A stretch of DNA of 64,000 nucleotides from Chamaecrista fasciculata (Eukaryota > Streptophyta > Magnoliopsida > Fabales > Fabaceae), in NCBI GenBank assembly GCA_003254925.1, contig QANZ01021377.1:85037-149036 (forward strand), written 5' to 3'. Both the position numbers and the translations under genes were made by a program. How positions within the stretch are numbered: the first letter of the stretch is position 1; every line of letters starts with the position of its first letter. Of the stretch, positions 36,222 through 46,326 are shown in pieces. The notes beneath the pieces were generated by a model that was given only the letters and a program-made list of their open reading frames with translations, did not search any database and was not told where the DNA came from.

Positions 36222-38271
36222 TATGGAAATTAAACTACTTTCTTATCAATTGCAAGTGCAAGTGTGCAACACAACCCAATTATCAATTTCACTCTTCTTC
36301 AATTATTTCATTTCTTCTAATTAATGACCATTAACTTCACAACTAGCCATCTATATATATATATACATATTAAAAAAACTTGTAATCATAAAATGTTAAT
36401 TAAGTTCTAATTAGAAGTATTTCTTTATCATTACATAATCATAAAAATATCTAATAAAAAATTACAAAAAAAAATTGATTAGATATAAATGGTCATGATG
36501 ATGGAGGGTTCACATCTTCCAACGAAACTCTGATGAACATCTCTAGAAAGTAAAATGGAAGACGAGAGTTTTGTACAATTTGGATCCTCTATAAAGAACA
36601 AGTAGAGAGAGAAAGTGAGTTTCACTGACACTTTCTCTCTCTAAATTATTATTATCTCTCTTAGCACTACACCTCTAAAGTATTATAGAAGATCTAAATT
36701 GAAGTTTTGTATATTCTTCTACAATTAAGCTAGCTAGCAAGTGAAGTTTAGATACCTATAATCGGAGGTGATGAATAATCAAGTTAATTAGGGCTCAGGT
36801 TTATATATGTTACTTGATCGCCGTAGGTTAAATGGCTTAAACCTTTAGTACCTGCAACAATAATTCACAAGGGATCAAATGTCCTGTACTTTAAAGTCAG
36901 ACTCTAACTATAAAGAGTATTAAAGAATTTAGGATTTTATACCTCTGGTGATGAAAATTTGTTTATTTATAGGCTTTGATATTATTGTTTGTTGAGGAAA
37001 TCCCTTGATATATTTGCGGAGGAGGATTTACATATATATATATATATATATATATAGGGAGATTGGTTATGGGACACGCACATTATGTGAGCTTATGCCT
37101 AGGATTGCTTTAGTCTTTGCGAGGCGTTATGGGAGAGGTTGGCCCATAGGGCATTTTAGTTAGCTTATCATCAAGATTCAAGAGGGTTTTTACAAAGTGA
37201 TCAACATGACATATATATATATATAGTAATTGGTATACACAAACAAGGTAGGGCAACCATCTTCAAAGGGTTAGGCCCCGCCTTGTCACATGCCAATTTT
37301 CTATTCTTCATTTTTTAAAAGATGCTTCAGATTATATATAGACTATATATGGGAAATCTTTGCTGATTGTAATTTCTTTATAATAATATATAATTTTAAC
37401 TGTAAGAGACGATGTGTTTACATAGATATTAATTAACCAAGAATACCCCGTAAGCAGCCGTTTATATAGTTATCTACCGCTACGGTACAATTCAATTTCA
37501 TCTCCCCATACGTCAACGTTTCGATATATACATACATAAGGTCAATTGTAAATTGACTAAATTCATTAGCTTTTCGACTTAATTTTTAGCTCTTTTTTGT
37601 AGTTTCAGTGAATTCAATTTTTTTAAAAGAAAATTAAAGATTTGTCTTTGACTCCTTAAAATTTAATTTTCATATGTAATAAATAATGTTTCTTCATAAG
37701 TATATAAAAAAATAAACTTATAGTTGTGCGTAAATTAAAAAAAACCATGAATTTATTTACAAAAAGATACTTAATTATATAAACATTCGACAGCCCCTTT
37801 TTTTTCTGACAACGTAACCGGCACACTCTAAAATAAATAAATATTAGAGGTGAACAATTATTTTCTAGTTAAAATCAGAATCAAAATTTGTTATTTTGTG
37901 AAAAATACTAATCAACATCTTGTGTATCCATCCAACTTGCATTTATATATATATATAAAGATTATAGAGAGAATGAGTAAATTAATTTGATTTTGAGAGT
38001 GTATGAACAACAGAGGTACACAGGGTGTCCTGGTTGCCTCAATAATATTGTTTGTGTTTGGAATGGATATGCATATAATTAAGACGACGCAAATTTGGCG
38101 TGGCTGTTTGGTCTGGGTGATGAAAATATTCTGTACGTATATAACAGTATTCATAATGATCCTTACCTATCATCCTTAACTTTTGGCCTTCTTTACGTTT
38201 ACATCCTCTGCCACCGTGCTACCCACACCATCAATCTATCTTCCAACGTTTGAACTTTGAATCATACATAC
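36222..38271. other. Intergenic, upstream of the WIP gene
   Basis: AT-rich. It contains AT dinucleotide runs near 37031-37057 and 37211-37225. No ORF of known family and no transposon border was found before the target duplication at 38272. It probably holds distal promoter elements of the WIP gene. Confidence 0.4.
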
Positions 38272-38276
38272 GTATG

Positions 38277-38689
38277 TGAAAAGCATGTATTTATTGGGAG
38301 TAGCTCAGCTACATTACAGTAGCTAAATTATTCCATCCACACCATTGATTTTATTTAAAAGTCAACACATAAATTCATAGTCAACTCATCCAATGGTTAA
38401 TAATGGATACTTTAGCAATACTTTAGCCACTATAATTTAGGTGATCCATTTCCGTATTTATTGTATTTGGTTGTAGAGTTAGAAGTTAGTTAGTTGCTGT
38501 ACAAGATTATTGCTCATAGTTAGTTAGTTAGCCCGAATTAGTTTTAGAAGTTCTTTTTCTATTTTCGTTGGGTTAGTCTTCATGACTTGTATATATTATT
38601 CCATTTCAACATTAATAAAGATTGATTCATTTTCTCATTTCTCTACTTCTAAACTTTGATTTCTCTTCTTTGAATACTGTAAGTTCACA
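38277..38689 (+). repeat. 5' LTR (interrupted by a MITE)
   Basis: Without the 157-bp MITE and its 10-bp target copy it is 246 bp, exactly the length of the 3' LTR. It contains a TATA-like TTGTATATATTA near 38587 and an AATAAA polyadenylation motif near 38615. These are the usual promoter and polyadenylation signals of an LTR. Confidence 0.93.
38297..38453. mobile_element. MITE nested in the 5' LTR, 157 bp
   Basis: This insert is absent from the 3' LTR. The LTR sequence GTATTTATTG occurs on both sides (38287-38296 and 38454-38463) but only once in the 3' LTR, so it is a 10-bp target duplication. The ends are imperfect inverted repeats: left GGAGTAGCTCAGCTACATTA, right (minus strand) GGAAATGGATCACCTAAATT; the next stretch AGTAGCTAAA pairs with AGTGGCTAAA. 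A target duplication of 9-10 bp suggests a Mutator-type MITE. It inserted after the retrotransposon did. Confidence 0.85.
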
Positions 38690-38701
38690 TGGTATCAGAG
38701 C
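38690..38701 (+). other. Primer-binding site of the copia element
   Basis: TGGTATCAGAGC directly follows the 5' LTR. It is complementary to the 3' end of plant initiator methionine tRNA, the usual primer for copia reverse transcription. Confidence 0.92.
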
Positions 38702-38724
38702 GAAATCTTTGATTCTTCTATCGT

Positions 38725-38776
38725 TTCTTCTTCTTCTTCTTCTTCTTCTTCTTCTTCTTCTTCTTCTTCTTCTTCT
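38725..38776 (+). repeat. TTC microsatellite in the copia leader
   Basis: About 17 TTC units run directly up to the gag ATG at 38777. It is a leader feature of this copy and likely variable in length. Confidence 0.85.
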
Positions 38777-41700
38777 ATGGCTACTGATGCGAATTCTGCT
38801 TCTTCAACCTCTGCTGCCTCTGTTGTTCGCAATGAGGCTGTATCGGAGAATTCCTCTCGGAAGGATCCTTTCCATTTGCATTCTTCGGATAATCCGGGTT
38901 TGCAAATTGTTTCTCATCCTCTTACTGTCAATAACTACTCGGTTTGGCGTCATTCGATGAAAATGGCACTCAATGCGAAGAACAAGTTGTCTTTTATCGA
39001 TGGATCCAAACCACGACCTACTGATGAAGCTTCTGAGCTTTTCCTGCTATGGAGTCATGTTGACTCAATGGTAACATCCTGGATTCTTAACTCTATGTCA
39101 AAAGACTTATCTGGTGCTTACATTTACACTTCCTCTGCTCACAAATTATGGACTGATTTAGAGGAAAAGTTTGGTCAACTTGATCGTTTAAAAATTCTTA
39201 ATATCAAAAGACAACTTGCTAGTATTAAATAAGAATCTGATTCTTTGATAGTCTACTCAAATAATTTGCGTAAACTTTGTGAAGAATTGAACACTTTAGC
39301 ACCACGACACAAATGCATTTGTTCAGGATGCAAATGTGATGCACATAAATTTAATGATGAAATTGATAATGAAGATCATGTTATGCAATTTCTTATGGGA
39401 CTGAATGATGCTTATGAGACTATTATTAGTAATGTGTTAATGATGGATCCTCTTCCATCATTTAACAAAGTGTATTCAATCGTTTCTCGAGTGGAGACAC
39501 AGAAGTCTGGTGCTAGTGTTTCAAGCGTTGTTCTTGAAGCAAGTGCTCTTGCTGCTAAGTTTCATAATTCTGCTAAGCCTGTTTTTGATTCGAAGACAGG
39601 TTCTAAGAAGAAGGACAATAAGAATAAGGCTGATCGTTTCCGTTCCTACTGTAATAGAAATGGTCATTTAGAAGAAGCATGTTTCAAGAAACATGGCTTC
39701 CCTGAGTGGTTCAAGGAAATGCAGAATCAGAAAACTAAATCTACTCAGAGTATTAATAATGTTTCAGACTGTCATCTAACTATGAAGTGGATGTTGTTAA
39801 GGAGTCCAATTCTGCTGATATGACTGTGCTTTCTGATCTAATCTACCAAATGCAACGTTTCATGAAAGGCAAGAATCCGGTTGAAGAAAGTCCCTTAAAT
39901 ACCAGTTGTTTTACTGATTTTTCAGGTATTACTACTAAACCTTGTTCTTTTAAATTATCTTATGGAGATTGGATTATAGATTCTGGAGCATCATGCCATA
40001 TTTTTGGTAATTTGCACTTATTTTCTAATCTGAGGAAGGCTCGCGACAGCAGCACAGTTATTTTACCTAATGGTAGTTTAAAACAAGTGACATATATTGG
40101 TGAAGTTTACCTAACTCCTAAAATTACTCTTACAAATGTGCTTTTTGTTTCTGGTTTCAAGTTTAACTTGATTTCAGTTCATAGGCTAGCTGAGAGTGGC
40201 AATGTCGATTTCTTCTTTAATTCCTCTGGATGTGTGGTGCATGACCACTTGACTAATGATCCTCTAGCTTTTGGGAAGGTGGAAAAGCATCTCTATTTGC
40301 TGAATAAGTCAGATATTTCTGCTGCTTCTCTGAATAATGTTTCTGCTGTTGACATTGTTCACACAATGGCTTGTAAATCACATGATAGTCCTAATTTTTG
40401 GCATGCTCGATTAGGACATCCTAGTCTTCCTGTTTTAGAGAAACTTAAATTGTGTGATATTTCTCATGTTTCAAAAGCTTGTGATACTTGTCATAGTGCT
40501 AAGCAAACTAGATTTCCTTTTGGTACAAGTGTTATTCGTACCAACAAACCTTTTGAGTTGATTCATATGGACATTTGGGGTCCTTATAGTGTTCATTCAA
40601 TTTATGGTGCTAGATTTTTTTTGACTATTGTGGACGATTATACTCGAGCTGTTTGGACTTTTTTGATGCATACTAAGGCTCAAACTCTTGGTTTAATTTC
40701 TAATTTTTTGAAGTATGTTGAAAGACAGTTTAGTTCTGTTGTCAAGATGATAAGAACTGATAATGGCTCTGAATTTTCGAGCAAAAATTGCCAAAGTTTG
40801 TTAAATAGTCAGGGTATCATTCATCAAAGAAGTTGTGTTTATACTCCACAACAGAATGGGGTTGTGGAGAGGAAGCATCGACATTTGGTTGAAGTTGCTA
40901 GAGCTTTATTACATCATGCTGGTTTGCCTCAACGTTTTTGGGGAGAGGCTATTTTAACTGCAACTTATCTTATTAATCGCTTGCCTAGTAAAGTGTTGGA
41001 TTGGCATTGTCCTTATTTCAAACTTGGTAAAAATGATCCAGATTACACACGTTTGAAAGTTTTTGGTAGCTTATGTTTTGCTAGTAATTTGGATCAGTCA
41101 CGCAAGAAATTTGATTCTAAATCCCATAAATGTGTCTTCTTGGGTTATATCCCTCACTGGAAAGGTTATAAAGTTTTTAATTTAAAAACCCAATCTATTC
41201 TCATTTCTCGGGATGTTATCTTTTATGAAGATATGTTTCCCTACAAATTTACACTTTCCTCTACAGCTTCCTTCACACCTTTACCAAACTTTTCTGTTGA
41301 TAATATTTCTTATCCAGCTCCTCATACTTCTTCTTCTCCTCCACTTTTACCTTCTCAATCTGATATTTCTTCTCCATCAGATACTTTACCTCATAATCCT
41401 ACTTCTTCTTCTCCCTCAAATCTTCATTCTTCTGCAGATATTCCTTCTTCTGCAGATACTTCTTCTTCCCAACTTCTTGCTAATGATTCTCATGTTCTTC
41501 CTGAACTAAGAAGAAGCACACGTCCTAAAACTTCTCCTCCTTGGTTACAACAATATGTTACTTGCACTATTCATAATCCTACTCTCTATACACCTCCTAG
41601 TTATCCTTTTGTTCATCCTTCAAAGTTTTCTTCTGATTACATTCATTTTTTAGGGGTTGTGTCACACATTCATGAACCTCATACTTATACTGATGCTAAA

Positions 41701-43215
41701 AATCATGTTGAATGGAAGTAGGCTATGGCACATGAACTTTCTGCTTTGGAACAAAATCACACTTGGGATTTGGTTTCTTTACCACTTGGCAAGAAACCTA
41801 TTGGTTGCAAATGGGTTTATAAGGTCAAGTTGAAGGTTGATGGTAGTATTGAACGTTACAAGGCTCGTTTGGTAGCAAAAGGGTTTAATCAAGTTGAGGG
41901 TCTTGATTACATGGTTAGTTTTTCCCCGGTTGCAAAGTCTGTCTCAGTTAGAGTTTTTCTTGCATTAGCAGCTTCACAGGGTTGGCATCTTCATCAGTTT
42001 GATGTTAACAATGCATTTCTCCATGGCTTTATAGATGAAAATGTGTATATGTTACCTCCCCTGGGTATGATAAGGCTTCTAAAGGCTTGGTTTGCAAATT
42101 GAAACGTAGTTTGTATGGGTTGAAACAAGCCTCACGTCAGTGGAATATTGAGCTTACTACTAAACTTCATCAAGCTGGTTTTACTCAGTCCTCTCATGAT
42201 CATTGTCTTTTTACTCGAGGCACTGGTCTCACCTTTGTTGCTTTATTAATTTATGTTGATGACATATTGGTTACAAGTTCTTCTATGGAGCTTATTTCTT
42301 CTGTCAAAAGGTTTCTTCATCAGCAATTTACTATCAAAGACTTGGGTCCAGCCAAGTACTATTTGGGACTTGAGATTGCAAGGTCTCCTAAAGGCATGTA
42401 TATTAATCAAAGGAAATATGTCTTGGATCTCATAGTTGACACTGGTTTAACGGGAGCCAAGCCTACTTGTACTCCTATGGTGAAGAATCACAAATTCATC
42501 ACCAATGACACTACTTTACTTCAAGATCCAAGTCCATTTCGAAGATTAATTGGCAGATTACTTTACCTTGTTTTTACTAGACCTGATATCATTTGTCACT
42601 CAACAATTGAGTCAATTTGTTCATGCCCCACATCAATGTCATTGGGGAGCTGTTTTGCACATACTTCGTTATCTCAAGAGTGATCCTGCTAAAGGATTAT
42701 TTTATCCTTATACTCCATCCTCCAAACTTACCATTGATGCTTATAGTGATGCTGATTGGGCTACTTGCAAGGACACAAGAAGGTCTATTACTGGTTATAG
42801 TGTTATTCTTGGCAAATGTCTTGTGTCTTGGAAGTCCAAAAAGCAGGTAACTGTCTCAAGAAGTTCTGTTGAGGCAGAGTATCGAGCACTTTCAACTACT
42901 GTATGAGAGTTACTTTGGTTATCCTACTTGCTCAAGGACTTGCAGATGGAAGTAACTACCCCTATTCCTCTTTGGTGTGACAGTCAAGCAGCATTACACA
43001 TTGTCAAGAATCCTGTGTTTCATGAGCATACTAAACACCTTGATATAGACTGTCATGTGGTTCGTGAGTAATTTAAACTTGGGTTCATTCTTCCGCAACA
43101 TATTTCTTCCAATTTGCAGCTGGCTGACTTCTTTACCAAGCCATTGCCAGCTCCCAGATTTGCTGATTTACTTTCCAAGTTGGGTTTGATGAATTTTCAT
43201 CAACATCCAACTTGA
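38777..43215 (+). pseudogene. Copia gag-pol, broken by stops and frameshifts
   Basis: Domains in order: gag (LTVNNYSVWRHSMKMAL), zinc knuckle near 39641-39685, protease DSGA near 39980, integrase with HARLGHP, CDTCHSAKQ, HMDIWGPY, RTDNGSEF and VERKH (40400-40890), reverse transcriptase with [10 protein letters not shown] and YVDD at 42252-42263, and RNase H with YSDADWATC and SSVEAEYRAL (42740-42890). The last frame ends at 43215. In-frame stops lie at 39230-39232, 41719-41721, 42904-42906 and 43069-43071. Frame changes lie at about 39772, 42058 and 42590. The first Cys of the zinc knuckle is replaced by Arg (codon 39641-39643). The copy is therefore non-autonomous; its gene order and motifs are otherwise standard. 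Confidence 0.94.
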
Positions 43216-43229
43216 AAAGGGGGGGGGGG
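43214..43229 (+). other. Polypurine tract of the copia element
   Basis: GAAAA followed by eleven G residues lies directly before the 3' LTR and would prime plus-strand DNA synthesis. The long G run is prone to sequencing error. Confidence 0.88.
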
Positions 43230-43475
43230 TGAAAAGCATGTATTTATTGTATTTGGTTGTAGAGTTAGAAGTTAGTTAGTTGCTGTACAAGATTATTGCT
43301 CACAGTTAGTTAGTTAGCTAGAATTAGTTTTAGAAGTTCTTTTTCTGTTTTCGTTGGGTTAGTCTTCATGACTTGTATATATTATTCCATTTCAACATTA
43401 ATAAAGATTGACTCATTTTCTCATTTCTCTACTTCTAAACTTTGATTTCTCTTATCTGAATACTGTAAGTTCACA
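43230..43475 (+). repeat. 3' LTR
   Basis: 246 bp, TG...CA ends. It differs from the uninterrupted part of the 5' LTR at about 7 positions (2.8%). With a commonly used plant LTR rate (1.3e-8 per site per year) this corresponds to roughly one million years since insertion; the rate is an assumption. Confidence 0.94.
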
Positions 43476-43480
43476 GTATG

Positions 43481-45270
43481 TTATGTATGCATACAAAATT
43501 AAAAAGACATTTATATATATACAAAAAATCAAAATTCAGAATATTTCAGAAATTAATTAGAAACCATATGCATGCAATCAATGAATATTCACAATGCAAG
43601 TACTCGATCTACTCAGACTGCGATTGCACGCATCCCATATATCTTAATTAATTAACTATACACAGGCAGCCATATATACAGTTTTACAATGTGTTTCTCA
43701 CATATCCACCATCATATCAACCATGCCAGATAAAATTCACATATTACAATTACATATATATGTAAGGCAGAACAAGACAAGAACAACCAGTTCCAATGTG
43801 CCCAACATTTGCATTGGTTTGCGCATAGCTTGTCGGTTGAAACATAAGTGTTGAGTTGAGTTGTTAGAGATATTGTGTTAATCACCCACCCTCCACAATA
43901 CATCATTAATATATTAATTATAGTTACAATCCATTTAATTTTAATTACTGTCGTTAGGCTGCATGGTATATGTTGCAGAGAAACAGTGCAATATGTAATT
44001 GCACGCTGGGTGATGAGACTGAGAGAGTGAAACAGTATATATAAGAGGCCATGCAGTGGCCGTTTTGTTTATTTTTAATAATTTGCGTGAAGGTGTGAGA
44101 ACGATCATGATTTGAACATTTAATGAGGCTATATATATATACACATTATTCATGGTGTTGGTAAATTAATAGAGCAGAGTGATGAAATAGGAATAGGAGT
44201 GTCAAAAGTGAGTGTGTGTGTGTGTGTGTGTTGGCCAGTGTGAGTACAGTAGTAGTCTGAACAAGAGGAAAATAAGAATCAAACATATTCAATTCAAGGA
44301 GATATAGTAATAAGGCATTAAGGCTTGTAGCTATTACCAACCATATATACATATTTAGGAAAGACAGAGCACATCAACACTTCAATTACTTGCCACCACC
44401 GTCACCATCACCCTCTTCATTCATTTCAATATGCTAACTCATAAATATATATATAAATTAATTATCACTTTCACTACGTACCATTCAAATATATACCCAT
44501 TACCGTAGCTCACGGATGCGTGCGTCAATTAGAGTGTGATGGGTTTCTTTTTCACTCTCGTGCTATACATATATTGCTAATGCTAGCTACCACTGTCACT
44601 TTCTGGTTTTACACTATATATCCATTATATTCACATTTTCGCCAACTAATAATTAGTATATATATATAGTGCAAGAAATGGTGAAGAAATTAAAATTGGT
44701 GTTCACAGGGTGGTGATGAGAAAGCCTCCTTATGCCATAAATCTAGGCTTTTTCTTATCCCTTTGTATTGCTCATCTCAACATTTAGGACCACTCTCACT
44801 TTCTCACTTTTGCATTTCCCTTTTAGTACTATTTATTATATCAAAGCTTCTTAAGTTGCAGTTGCCTTTTGTTCTTACCTTCATCAATTCATCATCACAA
44901 CCTTGATTTTTTATATATATGCTAAGAATTGCTTTGCTTCACCACAGTTCAGAATATATCATTTAATTTTGAATGTCAAAATAATATATATAAATGTGTG
45001 TATATATGTATGTATGTATGTATGTATTGGATGATCTGCACAGAACAGAACAAGTACTGTATATACTGCTAGCTAGCTAGCCAGTATGATAAACAGTGAC
45101 ATTAAATATGCTTTCAGTTGATCTCTGTTCATAATTTCTCAAATGTCATATTCACTTTGTACCCCGTCTCTTTACTCCATCCCTTCCATCTCAAATTATC
45201 GACAGACACATAACAACACGTACAAACTACTTATCATTACTTTCTAACAAATTAAACCTCGTAATTAATT

Positions 45271-45305
<35 letters not shown>

Positions 45306-45359
45306 TCTTTAATTTCCTTCACGCGGAGCTCGAGCACTAACTAGCTTAGCTCTATATTA
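43481..45359. other. Intergenic, nothing recognised
   Basis: AT-rich spacer with GT (44213-44231), GTAT (45008-45026) and CT (45275-45302) microsatellites. No gene or RNA could be supported. Confidence 0.5.
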
Positions 45360-45368
45360 TTATTATTA

Positions 45369-46317
45369 GGCTTAAGTGCACTTTTGGTCCCATAACTATG
45401 ATAAAGGTTTCATTTTGGTCCCATAACTTTTTTTGTTGCAATTTTGGTCCCATAACTATGACAAAGGTTTCATTTTGGTCCCATAACTTTTTTTGTTGCA
45501 ATTTTGGTCCCATAACTATGACAAAGGTTTCATTTTGGTCCCATAACTTTTTTTGTTGCAATTTTGGTCCCATAACTTCTCAAAAGGTTCCACCGTTAGT
45601 CCCTTGGTGAATTCCATCCATATTTAGCCGTTAAGTATGACGTGGCATAGTAACTAGGATCATGATGTGGCAAAATAAGATGAAGTGGACTGAAATAGGA
45701 TCTATATGCAACATATTAAAACTTATCTATACCCAACCACCATATATACAAAGAGTGGTACTGACAGGGACCAATCTGGTGGGGAAGAAGAGACTTCAAG
45801 CAGAAGGCACCGACGAAGTCGATGGGATCCTCAGCCAGAGTCGAACGACCAAAGCGGCGGCGACGGCAAATCGGGAAGCGGAACGAGGAAGAGGAAGTCC
45901 CGTTGGGCTGACGAGGAAGAGGAAGTACCACTCTTTGTATATATTGTGGTTGGGTATAGATAAGTTTTAATATGTTGCATATAGATCCTATTTCAGTCCA
46001 TTTCATCTTATTTTGCCACATCATGATCCTAGTCACTATGCCACGTCATACTTAACGGCTAAATATGGATGGAATTCACCAAGGGACTAACGGTGGAACC
46101 TTTTGAGAAGTTATGGGACCAAAATTGCAACAAAAAAAGTTATGGGACCAAAATGAAACCTTTGTCATAGTTATGGGACCAAAATTGCAACAAAAAAAGT
46201 TATGGGACCAAAATGAAACCTTTATCATAGTTATGGGACCAAAATTGCAACCAAAAAAGTTATGGGACCAAAATGAAACCTTTGTCATAGTTTTGGGACC
46301 AAAAGTGCACTTAAGTC
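45369..46317. mobile_element. Pack-MULE with 392-bp inverted arms and SF1 cargo
   Basis: Two inverted arms of equal length (45369-45760 and 45926-46317) face each other across 165 bp. The ends are GGCTTAAGTGCACTTTTGG (left) and GACTTAAGTGCACTTTTGG (right, minus strand). TTATTATTA lies at both outer edges (45360-45368 and 46318-46326), a 9-bp duplication, although it falls in a TTA-rich site. The outer arm consists of exact 60-bp tandem units (about 2.5 on the left, 3 on the right) built on TTTGGTCCCATAACT. The inner arm is unique. The centre is host exon sequence (separate entry). No transposase is present. Confidence 0.9.
45761..45925 (+). pseudogene. Captured exon fragment of splicing factor SF1/BBP
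   Basis: A GC-rich 165-bp centre, open in one frame, reads [48 protein letters not shown] and WADEEEE. This is the Arg/Ser-rich N-terminal region of the plant branch-point-binding protein SF1 (At5g51300 in Arabidopsis, from memory), with its two RSRWDP/KSRWAD signatures. No ATG, KH domain or zinc knuckle is included, so the fragment cannot act as SF1. It is open from an ATG at 45706 in the left arm to 45963 in the right arm, which would give an 85-residue chimera if transcribed. The frame is uninterrupted, which fits recent capture or chance retention. Confidence 0.82.
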
Positions 46318-46326
46318 TTATTATTA

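Larger units (their letters stand above)
38277..43475 (+). mobile_element. Ty1/copia LTR retrotransposon, complete but inactive
   Basis: The element has LTRs at 38277-38689 and 43230-43475, both starting TGAAAAGCAT and ending GTTCACA. GTATG lies at both outer edges (38272-38276 and 43476-43480), an exact 5-bp target duplication. A primer-binding site and a polypurine tract are in place. The internal order is gag, protease, integrase, reverse transcriptase, RNase H, which defines the copia superfamily. The LTRs differ at 7 of 246 positions once the nested MITE is removed. The coding region is interrupted by stops and frameshifts, so the copy cannot produce its full polyprotein. Confidence 0.96.
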
